From the NCBI GenBank assembly GCA_002841625.1, contig PHAG01000009.1, positions 124,001-188,000 on the forward strand: a DNA stretch of 64,000 nucleotides, written 5' to 3'. The position numbers and the translations under genes are program-made. This stretch comes from Firmicutes bacterium HGW-Firmicutes-1 (GTDB lineage Bacteria; Bacillota; Clostridia; Lachnospirales; Vallitaleaceae). The notes beneath the pieces were generated by a model that worked only from the letters and a program-made list of their open reading frames with translations, searched no databases and was not told the DNA's origin. Shown piece after piece: positions 42,516 through 51,177 of the stretch. How positions within the stretch are numbered: the first letter of the stretch is position 1; every line of letters starts with the position of its first letter.

Positions 42516-44477
42516 TTATTTGATAATACCTTTTCTATATGCGAGGAGCAAAAGTTCTAAATCATAAATATCCTTTTTAATCAGAATACCGATGTCTGTA
42601 TCGGCAACTAGAATTCGAATACTTCTATTTTCTAAAATAGTTAATTTTGAAAAGATATCTCTATTATTTTGAATTGCTTTTTCGGTTGTTTCAAAAGGTT
42701 CATGAGCAGCTAAAATCATTCCATGTGAATTGTAAATCAGTGTATAGCCAGCGATGCCTGTTTCGTTCTGGTAAGCCTTTGACAGTCCACCATCAATTAC
42801 AAGAAGTTTTCCATCAGCTTTTATTGGGCTTTCGCCTTTTTTTACTTTTACTGGAACGTGACCATTTATGATTCGGGCATTCGTATTATACAAGCCAAAT
42901 TCTGCCAGTATCAATTCACAAACGCTTTTTTCTTCAACCCAAGTATAATATGGATTTTTGGCTTCCGCATGAGTTGCAGGATCTTCAATATAATAACGTT
43001 CGAAGGTTGTAATTTTTTTCTTGCCAAAAAGGGAGGAATTTTCGCCAGTAGTTAAATACCAGAAAAAGTCCACATCTTTTTCTTCGAATTTTTTCATTCT
43101 ATTTGCATAGGCTTCTCTAACCATAATTTCAAATTGATCGATTAAAGCTCTACCACTATAGAACTTTCCATTCAGCTCAAAGGATTCAAATTCTTTGTTA
43201 TGATTCATTGGTATACAACCATGGTACAAGAGATTGCCATTGAAAGCTAAATACATACTGCCTTTTGATAGCATTAAGTCCATATGCTTTTGTAGCTTTT
43301 CATTTCTGAGGAAAGACTGCTTTAATTTAAGCATAATATCCATTTCTTCTGCGGTTAAGGTATATGGATCGTTTGGATCAATGGTTGGGAAGTGGTTATC
43401 TCTTAAAGGGTAAACCTTTCCTTCGTAGTTCACGGTGCTATTTTCATAATCAATCTTATCTAAGAATAATCTACATTCAAAATTATAACTAGGCTTACGT
43501 TGAATAAGCTGACCTTCTAGCTTGAACTGAATAATACTAATCGCATTATGTATTTGGGCACTCATCAAATCTTCACGCTTATCTAGGCCATTTTGTGCAC
43601 TTGGCTTAAAGATATCATGGACTTCAGGATACGTATCCATAGCAAATTTTGCTAAAGGAAGAAGACTTATACCATAAGATTCTTCTATGTTATTAATGTT
43701 ACCAGCCTTTACTGAAACCCTGATCGTATTTGCAATACACAAAAGAGAACCAGAAGCCGCACCTAACCAAGCAATGTCATGATTACCCCATTGGATATCT
43801 AGTGAATGATAGTCCAACAGCGTATCCATAATGATGTCTGAGCCAGGGCCTCTATCATATACATCTCCAATAATATGTAAGTGATCTATGGCAAGATGCT
43901 GAATCAACTCACAAATTGCAACAATAAAAGGTTTGGATTGTTCTGTTCGAATAATACTTCGAATAATTTCATCATAGTAATACTGCTTATCAATTACATT
44001 TTCTTGTTCATGTAACAATTCCTCAATAATATATATAAAGTCTTTTGGTAACGCTTTTCTAACTTTTGATCTTGTATATTTGGAAGAAACTTCTCTACAA
44101 ACCTTAATTAACCTATGTAATGTAGTGGCATACCACTCATCAATATCCTCATCTTCAATTCGCAACAATACTTCTTTAGGGTAATAAATTAATTGAGCCA
44201 AAGCACTCTTTTGATTACTAGTAATCGTTGTTCTGAAAACATCTTCAATTTTTTTCCTTACAACACCAGAACCGTTTTTTAATACATGAATAAATGCTTC
44301 GTATTCTCCGTGTAGGTCAGATAAAAAATGTTCTGTGCCCTTTGGCAGACTTAAGATTGCCTGCAGATTAATGATTTCTGTGCTAGCAGCCTGTATGTTT
44401 GGAAATTGTTTTTTTAAAAGATACAAATATTTCTTATTTCGTTCAATTTCATCTAACGCTAATAATTCGTCATTCAT
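42516..44477 (-). CDS. fbp: Fructose-1,6-bisphosphatase, class III
   Basis: About 653 residues, the large Firmicutes FBPase (PF06874). The metallophosphoesterase motifs are FLSDLHGEYEAF, IIGDVYDRGPGSD and IQWGNHDIAWLGAASGS, with later histidines in LLYHGCIPMNHNKEF and INGHVPVK. It removes the C1 phosphate of fructose-1,6-bisphosphate in gluconeogenesis. ATG 44477 is used because AGGGGG (44488-44483) is five bases ahead; an upstream TTG would place that site inside the gene. It is monocistronic. Confidence 0.95.
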   Translation of the reverse strand: MNDELLALDEIERNKKYLYLLKKQFPNIQAASTEIINLQAILSLPKGTEHFLSDLHGEYEAFIHVLKNGSGVVRKKIEDVFRTTITSNQKSALAQLIYYPKEVLLRIEDEDIDEWYATTLHRLIKVCREVSSKYTRSKVRKALPKDFIYIIEELLHEQENVIDKQYYYDEIIRSIIRTEQSKPFIVAICELIQHLAIDHLHIIGDVYDRGPGSDIIMDTLLDYHSLDIQWGNHDIAWLGAASGSLLCIANTIRVSVKAGNINNIEESYGISLLPLAKFAMDTYPEVHDIFKPSAQNGLDKREDLMSAQIHNAISIIQFKLEGQLIQRKPSYNFECRLFLDKIDYENSTVNYEGKVYPLRDNHFPTIDPNDPYTLTAEEMDIMLKLKQSFLRNEKLQKHMDLMLSKGSMYLAFNGNLLYHGCIPMNHNKEFESFELNGKFYSGRALIDQFEIMVREAYANRMKKFEEKDVDFFWYLTTGENSSLFGKKKITTFERYYIEDPATHAEAKNPYYTWVEEKSVCELILAEFGLYNTNARIINGHVPVKVKKGESPIKADGKLLVIDGGLSKAYQNETGIAGYTLIYNSHGMILAAHEPFETTEKAIQNNRDIFSKLTILENRSIRILVADTDIGILIKKDIYDLELLLLAYRKGIIK

Positions 44478-44632
44478 AGATGTCCCCCTATTCAAATAAA
44501 TTATTTAATATCTTCCAATAATTATAACACACAACATAACATTTCTCTAGTAAACACATGTATTATTGTGAAAAAGAACTAGTAAACTTTATCAAGATAA
44601 AGTAAAATAGACAAGATAAGGGAGGTAGCTAA

Positions 44633-45622
44633 ATGATTCATAAATTTAAAGGACATATATTAGCAATATTAACAATAACCATATGGAGTACGACCTTCAT
44701 AGTAAGTAAAATTTTATTAAATCAATTTACTCCGCTACAAATATTATTTTTCAGGTTTATCATAGCAGTATTATTCTTAAGTATTTTATATCCTAAGTTT
44801 AAACGGCCCAATAATTTGAAGGAGGAATTATTGTTTTTGATTACTGGAGGGTGCTTGGCGCTATATTTCTTTTTTGAAAACTCAGCCTTAATACATACTT
44901 ATTCATCCAACGTTAGCTTAATTGTATCTACTATTCCACTCATAACCGGAGTGTTATCAGCGCTTATTTATAAAACCCATTTCTTTACAAAGAAAAGCAT
45001 TGTGGGCTTTGTTATAGCATACTTTGGAGTAATTTTAATTATCATAAATGGAAATAAGCTTGCAGGCATTGAACCAATTGGCGATTTTTTTGCATTTATA
45101 GCAGCGTTGATGTTTGCCCTTTATACACTAGTAATGCAAAAGATTGAAAAAACCTATCATTTGATTGAAATGACAAGAAAAGTTATGTTGTATGGACTTG
45201 TTTTCTTGGGTATTATTATTTTGATTTCTAAACAAAGCCTATATATACAAAAAGTTGATATTAGTCTTGTTTTGAGTATGCTATTTTTAGGCATAATTGC
45301 ATCTTCATTGGCTTTTTTAATGTGGAATAAAGCAATACAGATGCTTGGTTCAATAAAAACAAATCAGTATATATATTTAATTCCTGTTGTAACAACTGTG
45401 TTTTCAGCAATCATTCTGCGGGAGGCAATTACACTAATCACAGTTTTCGGCGCTGTATTTATTATTTTGGGACTTTACCTTTCTGAAAATGAAACAGAAA
45501 CAGAAACAGAAACAGAAACAGAAACAGAAACAGAAACAGAAACAGAAACAGAAACAGAAAATGAAACAGAAAATGAAACTGAAACTGAAAAAGAGACTGG
45601 AACAGAAATTGAAACAGCATGA
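44633..45622 (+). CDS. EamA/DMT-family transporter with (Glu-Thr)n tail
   Basis: 329 residues. Ten membrane spans in two EamA repeats (TIWSTTFIVSKILLNQF and later GIIASSLAFLMWNKAIQ). The family exports or imports small metabolites; the substrate is unknown. The last 45 residues are a highly acidic Glu-Thr repeat encoded by a GAAACA hexanucleotide tract, unlike normal EamA proteins, which end after span 10. Change in repeat number would keep the frame and only alter tail length. The GGGAGG site is good. Confidence 0.9.
   Translation: MIHKFKGHILAILTITIWSTTFIVSKILLNQFTPLQILFFRFIIAVLFLSILYPKFKRPNNLKEELLFLITGGCLALYFFFENSALIHTYSSNVSLIVSTIPLITGVLSALIYKTHFFTKKSIVGFVIAYFGVILIIINGNKLAGIEPIGDFFAFIAALMFALYTLVMQKIEKTYHLIEMTRKVMLYGLVFLGIIILISKQSLYIQKVDISLVLSMLFLGIIASSLAFLMWNKAIQMLGSIKTNQYIYLIPVVTTVFSAIILREAITLITVFGAVFIILGLYLSENETETETETETETETETETETETENETENETETEKETGTEIETA
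45491..45556 (+). repeat. GAAACA microsatellite, 11 perfect copies
   Basis: A perfect 6-bp tandem repeat inside the EamA gene, followed by about eight diverged copies to 45616. Each unit encodes Glu-Thr. Such tracts slip easily during replication. Confidence 0.95.
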
Positions 45623-46009
45623 GATATGGAACTGGATGAAAAAATAGGAATATAGTCCCGATTAGTAAAAAAAGTGCCTTTTGTATGCTGACAGCATACC
45701 AAATATCGTTATATTCATTGTATGATAGATGCATACCAGTTATCTGGTAATCATTTCTATAGAGACTCATTCATGCGATGCAGTTCTCGTCTTACAAATT
45801 TGTTGCAACAAATGAAAATGTTTAGAAAATGAAATTTTGGAAGGATACATTGGGGCGGAGGTCAAACTATCAGATTGAACAAAGAGAATAAGGGGAGATA
45901 ATAACTTGTGTTTGGGGGAACACAATTAATTTGTAAGGATCGTGACTATTGAGTAAAATTTAATTCAATCTGTAGGGACTAATAAATGTAGGACTACCAA
46001 AACGAAAAA
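45623..46009. other. Intergenic stretch with inverted repeats
   Basis: About 390 bp with no credible gene. It holds a near-perfect dyad GTATGCTG-A-CAGCATAC (45683-45699) and a smaller one, TACCAG (45734-45739) with CTGGTA (45744-45749), both operator-like. The rest is AT-rich with stray G-rich patches. Confidence 0.45.
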
Positions 46010-46045
46010 GCACGCCGATTTAGAAATAATCGCTGTGCCTTTTTT
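46010..46045. terminator. Terminator, mainly of the DUF2161 gene
   Basis: GCAC/GTGC and CGATT/AATCG stems separated by a 2x2 internal loop (46010-46020 with 46028-46038), A run to the left and T run to the right, so it could work both ways. Confidence 0.65.
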
Positions 46046-46062
46046 GTTGAATTAGAAACTAT

Positions 46063-46746
46063 TTATTTTATCCTATTTATAATATCCGTATATTCATCAA
46101 ATGCTTTATGCCCTTCATCACTTAGCTTATATACACCTTTTTTGACTCTTTCAAACCAAGCATAATGATTATTTAATAATAGTGCTTGCATTTTTTCGTT
46201 ACCAGTAGCTTCTCTTAAAGCTTTTACGGTCATTTCTTCTTGGTCCTTTAAATAGCTCGCTGCAAGTAGTGCCTTTTCTCTATAGGCAGTAACTAACTTT
46301 CCTCTTGAGCCGCCACGATTATGATCTCCGTGTCTATCCGAGAGTTCTTTTAAGGCCAAAGCCTTTTTCTTGCTACTCAATCTTATTGTTTGCATAAATG
46401 GAGTAGGGTCAAATAGGATTTGTGCATAAGGAGCTTTTACATCAAGGGCAACCAGTATTAACCCAAGTCCTAAGCGTCTTAATAAATTTTCCTTCTCTTT
46501 AAAAGTATGTTTTTTCCTTAGTTGAAATTTTGGTCTAGGAATAGCTATATATACATGTTCCGTTATGCGTTGTCTTTCTATAGCCTGTAAAATAAGCTTT
46601 AAATTAAAGGAAGTTTTAAGCTCGATGATAATCATTTCATCACCTTTCATTGCAGTAACATCTATATTTTTTACTTCTCCATTTACTTCATAACCCAATG
46701 TTGTAAAGAGACTCTTTATAGGCAAGTATAAATCTGATTCCATCAT
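46063..46746 (-). CDS. DUF2161 family PD-(D/E)XK nuclease-like protein
   Basis: 227 residues. The N-terminal half has a PD-(D/E)XK-like core: VKNIDVTAMKGDEMIIIELKTSF supplies the Asp and the ExK. The RHGDHNRGGSRGKLVTAYREK stretch and the C-terminal winged-helix-like part (VKALREATG, YAWFERVKKGVYKLSDEG) match the DUF2161 family. It may be a DNA repair or defence nuclease; no partner genes are next to it and no function is established for the family. Confidence 0.85.
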   Translation of the reverse strand: MMESDLYLPIKSLFTTLGYEVNGEVKNIDVTAMKGDEMIIIELKTSFNLKLILQAIERQRITEHVYIAIPRPKFQLRKKHTFKEKENLLRRLGLGLILVALDVKAPYAQILFDPTPFMQTIRLSSKKKALALKELSDRHGDHNRGGSRGKLVTAYREKALLAASYLKDQEEMTVKALREATGNEKMQALLLNNHYAWFERVKKGVYKLSDEGHKAFDEYTDIINRIK

Positions 46747-46847
46747 AATAATACCTCGATATAATTAGTATATTCCTAGTATAGATAAAATAATGAAAAT
46801 TGTCAAAAGCAAAAGAATGAATGCAATTGGTGTAATATTACAGTTTC

Positions 46848-46875
46848 TTGACAGTTGGACCAACGGCATTGTAAT
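46848..46875 (+). promoter_or_regulatory. Promoter of the PHP-domain gene
   Basis: TTGACA (46848-46853), 16-bp spacer, TGTAAT (46870-46875). About 70 bp before the ATG. Confidence 0.55.
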
Positions 46876-46944
46876 GAAAAGAGATTAGAGTGTATAATGA
46901 AACACAATATAAAATATAAATCATCTTAAGGGGAGCTTGCGAAA

Positions 46945-48399
46945 ATGACTAGAAAAAAGAAAATCGGCTACGCAAAAGTATTGCTTTGTAGTATTTTGAT
47001 TATGATTAGTTTTGCAAATATTCAAGTAGATGCCCAAAGTGGTATAGGTGTGAGGGTGAATGGAGTTGCAGTAGTTTTTAAAGACACGAAAGCATTTATT
47101 AATAATAACAACTATGCATTAGCACCAGTAAGAGAACTGTGTGAAGCTCTTGGGGCAAGAGTAAAATGGAATGGTGCATTAAAGCAAATCACCATTACAA
47201 ATGAAGAAAAAACGATCATATTAACAATCAATCAAAAAACAGCACTTGTTGATGGAAAAGAAATATCACTAAAGACTCAAGCTGTGCTGAAAAATAACAA
47301 AACCTTAGTACCAATTAAATTTATTACAGATACATTGAATCATAAGGCTGAATGGAAACAAAAATCACAAATGATAGATATTACTGCACAACCACTCTAT
47401 AACCACTACAGAGGTCAATTGCATTCCCATACGGGCGTATCGGATGGATATGGAGAAGTTGAGGAAGCATATAAATGGGCAAAGGAAAAGGGCAATGTTG
47501 ATTTCTTTGCGGTAACAGATCATTCCAATCTATTCGATAATGGCGATGAAGCTACTTTTGAAAGTCATAATAGTGAAGAATGGGCACTTATGAAAAAAAC
47601 AGCTGATGAATATAATGAAGATGGAGAATTTATAGCTATTGCAGGATATGAACTCACATACTGGGATAAGGTTTCTGGGCATATGAATACTTATAACACA
47701 GAGGGTTTCTACAGTAGACGTAGTATAGAACTAGAACCATATTATGAAAAGTTAGAAAAGGAGGTTGACTCTTTTTCACAGTTCAACCATCCAGGTACGA
47801 CATGGGGAGATTTCCAAGATTTTGGTTTCTACTCAAAAGAGAGAGACGATGTTATTCATTTATTTGAGGTTGGGAATGGTCCAGGGAAGCAACTTAATAG
47901 TGATTATTGGAGATGTGATGGCTATTACTTTAAAGCCTTAGATAAAGGCTGGCATGTTGCACCAACAAATGGGCAAGACAACCATAATAGAGATTGGGTA
48001 ACCACCAATCCATTTAGAACTGTGATCTTAGCAAAAGACTTAACAAGAGAAGCTTTATTTGATGCAATAAGAGAGCATAGAGTTTATGCTGCAGAAGATA
48101 AGAATGTAGAAGTGAATTATACCCTAAATGGATATGTGATGGGTTCCGAAATTACGGATAGCGTTAATCAACTTAATATATACATAGGAGTAAAGGATCC
48201 GGACGTTGCAGATAAGGTTCAAGATATCACTATTTATACCAACGGGGGTAAAATTGTAGACTACAAAACCTTTAATAGCAATAATATCAACTATCAAGTA
48301 TCTTTAGCTCCAAAAGCAGAACAGAGTTACTATTATGTCAGGATAAGGCAAAAGGATAACAATTATATTATCACTGCACCAATATGGATTGATAAATAG
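46945..48399 (+). CDS. Secreted PHP-domain metallohydrolase with stalk domain (CehA/McbA-like)
   Basis: 484 residues: signal peptide (VLLCSILIMISFANIQVDAQS), a copper-amine-oxidase N-terminal-like stalk domain (about 33-145; FINNNNYALAPVRELCEALGA, LVPIKFITDTL), then a PHP domain with metal-binding YRGQLHSHTGVSDGYGEVEE, FFAVTDHSNLFDN, FSQFNHPGT and APTNGQDNHNRDW. CehA-like enzymes hydrolyse phosphoesters or carbamates. It is likely exported and wall-associated. The GGGGAG site and signal peptide fix the start. Confidence 0.9.
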   Translation: MTRKKKIGYAKVLLCSILIMISFANIQVDAQSGIGVRVNGVAVVFKDTKAFINNNNYALAPVRELCEALGARVKWNGALKQITITNEEKTIILTINQKTALVDGKEISLKTQAVLKNNKTLVPIKFITDTLNHKAEWKQKSQMIDITAQPLYNHYRGQLHSHTGVSDGYGEVEEAYKWAKEKGNVDFFAVTDHSNLFDNGDEATFESHNSEEWALMKKTADEYNEDGEFIAIAGYELTYWDKVSGHMNTYNTEGFYSRRSIELEPYYEKLEKEVDSFSQFNHPGTTWGDFQDFGFYSKERDDVIHLFEVGNGPGKQLNSDYWRCDGYYFKALDKGWHVAPTNGQDNHNRDWVTTNPFRTVILAKDLTREALFDAIREHRVYAAEDKNVEVNYTLNGYVMGSEITDSVNQLNIYIGVKDPDVADKVQDITIYTNGGKIVDYKTFNSNNINYQVSLAPKAEQSYYYVRIRQKDNNYIITAPIWIDK

Positions 48400-48462
48400 G
48401 AAAAAGGGTACCGTATTCTTTAACTGGAAAATTAATATTTATATATTGGATTAGAATAATAA

Positions 48463-48497
48463 AAAAATGGCAGCTCAATAAATGAGTTGCCATTTTT
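48463..48497. terminator. Bidirectional terminator
   Basis: A 15-position stem with one wobble (48463-48477 with 48483-48497), A run on one side and T run on the other, between convergent genes. Confidence 0.85.
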
Positions 48498-48509
48498 GCT
48501 TGTATTGTT

Positions 48510-50981
48510 TTAAATAAACAGATTATGATTAGCGGCTTCCGTAGCACCTAAATAGGATGCGACACCACCAAATTCAACGCCTTCAATGAGTTCTTCTTCC
48601 TTAATGCCCATCAAATCCATAGACATTGTACATGCAACAAACTTAATGCCACTATCCATTGCAGATTGAATTAATTCTTCAAGAGAATTAACATTTTTAT
48701 CATTCATTACCTTTTTAATCATAGCAGTTCCCATACCACTCATATTCATTTTAGAGAGCTTTAATTTTTTGCTACCTCTTGGCATCATGATTCCAAACAT
48801 TTTTTCTATAAGGGACTTGGAAACAGATACCTTTTCAGGTTTCCTGAGTATATTTAAACCCCAGAAGGTAAAGAACAAGGTAACCTTTTTACCCATTGCA
48901 ACTGCACCGTTCGCGATAATCATTGCCGCTAACGCCTTGTCTAAGTCGCCACTAAAAACAACCATTGTACTATCATCGGTAGCTTCTGTCTTATTAGGTG
49001 AAGAAGTGGAGGCTTCCTTTTTAATATATATTGCAAAATCCTTGCTTCTTTTTTCAGATTTAAGGAATGTGTTACCTGTTTTTTTGCACCAAGCTTGAAC
49101 ATCTACGCCAAAGCCAGGATCTGTAGCAAATACCTCTAGGATATCTCCATTATTAAGCTCGTGAATTTTGGAATTCACTTGCATAATTGGACCAGGACAC
49201 TGCAAACCACATGCATTTAGAGTAACCGTTTGACCTGTTATTTGTACAATCTCCTCAACCTCTGGGGCACCATCATCTCCTAAAACAGGAATGTTTTCAA
49301 AATCACATCGAGGATTCGTATAATCACCATAAAACATCCTATATAAGCTGAACCCACCAAGTAGGTTTTTAACAGTAAATCCATTTTCTGATAATATTCT
49401 TGCAGCAATGTAACCACGTAATCCAACCGCGCAATAAACAACAATTAATTTATCCTTAGGTAATTCATTCAATCGTTCTCGTAAATCATTGATTGGTATG
49501 TGGATAGCATTTTCTATTGCACCAAGTTCATATTCTATGTTTTCTCGTATATCTAAGATGATTGATTCGCTAGAATCTAAGTTAATTAACTCACGCCATA
49601 AAATTGGAGCTTGATCACCCAGCAATATATTTTCTGCGGAGAAGCCGGCTAAATTTGTTGGGTCCTTTGCAGAGGAATAGGGAGGTGCATAAGCAAGTTC
49701 TAATTTTTTCAAATCATAAATAGTTCCACCAAATCTCATTGCAGTTGCAATAACATCAATTCTCTTTTCTACGCCATCAAATCCAACATTTTGCGCCCCT
49801 AATATTTTACCGTCATTATCAAAAATGACTTTTAAGGTCATAGGCATTGCTCCTGGATAATAACCTGCATGAGATCTTGGTTGCACAATGGTGATCCAGT
49901 AATCCTTACCATATTCCTTGCCTAAACGGTTGAGGATTTTTTCGTTTGTACCAGTGGTTGCAACGGTTAGATCAAAAACTTTGGCAACTGAAGTACCTTG
50001 GGTACCTTCGTAGGATTCCATTCTACCAACTATATTGTTTGCAACTATACGACCTTGTTTGTTTGCGGGTCCAGCAAGTGGAATCATAGTTGGAATTTGA
50101 TTCACATAATCAATTACTTCAATAGCATCTCCAATAGCATAAATAGATGCATCACTTGTTTTGAGATATGGATCTACAATAATTCCACCACGAGCATTTA
50201 CATCTAAGCCAGAATCCTTAGCAAGACTACCATTTGGAGTAACTCCAATAGATAGAATAACTAGATCTGAAAGTACATTTGTACCATCTTGAAGCTCAAC
50301 AATTGTAACGCCATCATTATAAGAGAAGGTTTTTACACCATTTTTTAAATGTAGACGGATACCTTGGTTTGATAAATGATTGTGAATTATTTGAGCCATT
50401 TCGAAATCAACAGGAGTAAGTACCTGGTCCACCATTTCAACTAAAGTTACTTCGATTCCAAGGTCATGTAAATTTTCTACCATTTCAATTCCTATAAAGC
50501 CACCACCAATTACTGTAGCTGTTTTTACCTTATGAGTATCGATATAGTTTTTTATCGAATCTGTATCGGGTACAGTCCATAGCGTAAAGATATTTGGGCT
50601 ATCAATACCAGGTATTTTAGGTCGAAGAGGGGAGGAACCAGGAGATAATACTAACGTATCATAACTTTCTTCATAGGTTTGCCCTGAGACAAGATCATTT
50701 ACTAACACCGTCTTCGTTTCTCTATTAATAGACATTACTTCGCTTTGGATGCGAACATCCATATTAAATCGTGCTTTCATAGCTTCAGGCGTTTGAACAA
50801 ATAGAGCATTTCTATCTTTGATAGTTCCGCCTATATAGTAGGGTAAGCCACAATTTGCATACGAGATGTAGGGCCCTCTTTCAAACATGATTATTTCTAT
50901 AGACTCATCTAATCTTCTTAGTCGTGCAGCGGCACTAGCACCACCGGCGACACCTCCGACAATAATTACTTTTTTGGACAT
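48510..50981 (-). CDS. CoA-disulfide reductase fused to rhodanese, TusA and DsrE-like domains
   Basis: 823 residues in four parts. Residues 1-450: FAD/NAD(P) CoA-disulfide reductase with IIVGGVAGGASAAARLRRL and the redox Cys in SYANCGLPYYIGG. About 460-550: rhodanese with the persulfide Cys in VVYCAVGLRGY. About 580-650: TusA/SirA domain with LNACGLQCPGPIMQV. About 665-823: DsrE/DsrEFH-like domain (VFSGDLDKALAAMIIANGAVA, FVACTMSMDLMGI). The fusion can reduce CoA persulfide/disulfide and pass sulfane sulfur along its own cysteines, so it handles reactive sulfur, with a likely role in sulfur or oxygen stress. AGAGAGGA precedes the ATG. Confidence 0.94.
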   Translation of the reverse strand: MSKKVIIVGGVAGGASAAARLRRLDESIEIIMFERGPYISYANCGLPYYIGGTIKDRNALFVQTPEAMKARFNMDVRIQSEVMSINRETKTVLVNDLVSGQTYEESYDTLVLSPGSSPLRPKIPGIDSPNIFTLWTVPDTDSIKNYIDTHKVKTATVIGGGFIGIEMVENLHDLGIEVTLVEMVDQVLTPVDFEMAQIIHNHLSNQGIRLHLKNGVKTFSYNDGVTIVELQDGTNVLSDLVILSIGVTPNGSLAKDSGLDVNARGGIIVDPYLKTSDASIYAIGDAIEVIDYVNQIPTMIPLAGPANKQGRIVANNIVGRMESYEGTQGTSVAKVFDLTVATTGTNEKILNRLGKEYGKDYWITIVQPRSHAGYYPGAMPMTLKVIFDNDGKILGAQNVGFDGVEKRIDVIATAMRFGGTIYDLKKLELAYAPPYSSAKDPTNLAGFSAENILLGDQAPILWRELINLDSSESIILDIRENIEYELGAIENAIHIPINDLRERLNELPKDKLIVVYCAVGLRGYIAARILSENGFTVKNLLGGFSLYRMFYGDYTNPRCDFENIPVLGDDGAPEVEEIVQITGQTVTLNACGLQCPGPIMQVNSKIHELNNGDILEVFATDPGFGVDVQAWCKKTGNTFLKSEKRSKDFAIYIKKEASTSSPNKTEATDDSTMVVFSGDLDKALAAMIIANGAVAMGKKVTLFFTFWGLNILRKPEKVSVSKSLIEKMFGIMMPRGSKKLKLSKMNMSGMGTAMIKKVMNDKNVNSLEELIQSAMDSGIKFVACTMSMDLMGIKEEELIEGVEFGGVASYLGATEAANHNLFI

Positions 50982-51036
50982 AGCAATTCCTCTCTTTAAT
51001 TTATTTTAATTAGTTTAATTTTAATAATATATTTAT

Positions 51037-51065
51037 ATATTACAATAAATAGATATAGATGTCAA
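51037..51065 (-). promoter_or_regulatory. Promoter of the CoA-disulfide reductase gene
   Basis: On the minus strand TTGACA (51065-51060), 17-bp spacer, TAATAT (51042-51037). The leader to the start codon is about 50 nt and almost pure A/T. Confidence 0.75.
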
Positions 51066-51177
51066 GAGAAAAGCCATGAAAGTTTTAATGATCAGGGCTT
51101 TTTATCGAACAGTGAAATTGTTTTTTTATTGAAAGCTAAACTGTTTAGAATGCGTTAAAGGTGTAGACGGTCTATTA

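Noticed and set aside
45462-45770. Minus-strand frames with Phe-Leu or Val-Ser dipeptide repeats opposite the EamA tail
   Set aside because: They are the complement of the GAAACA microsatellite, with no start signals.
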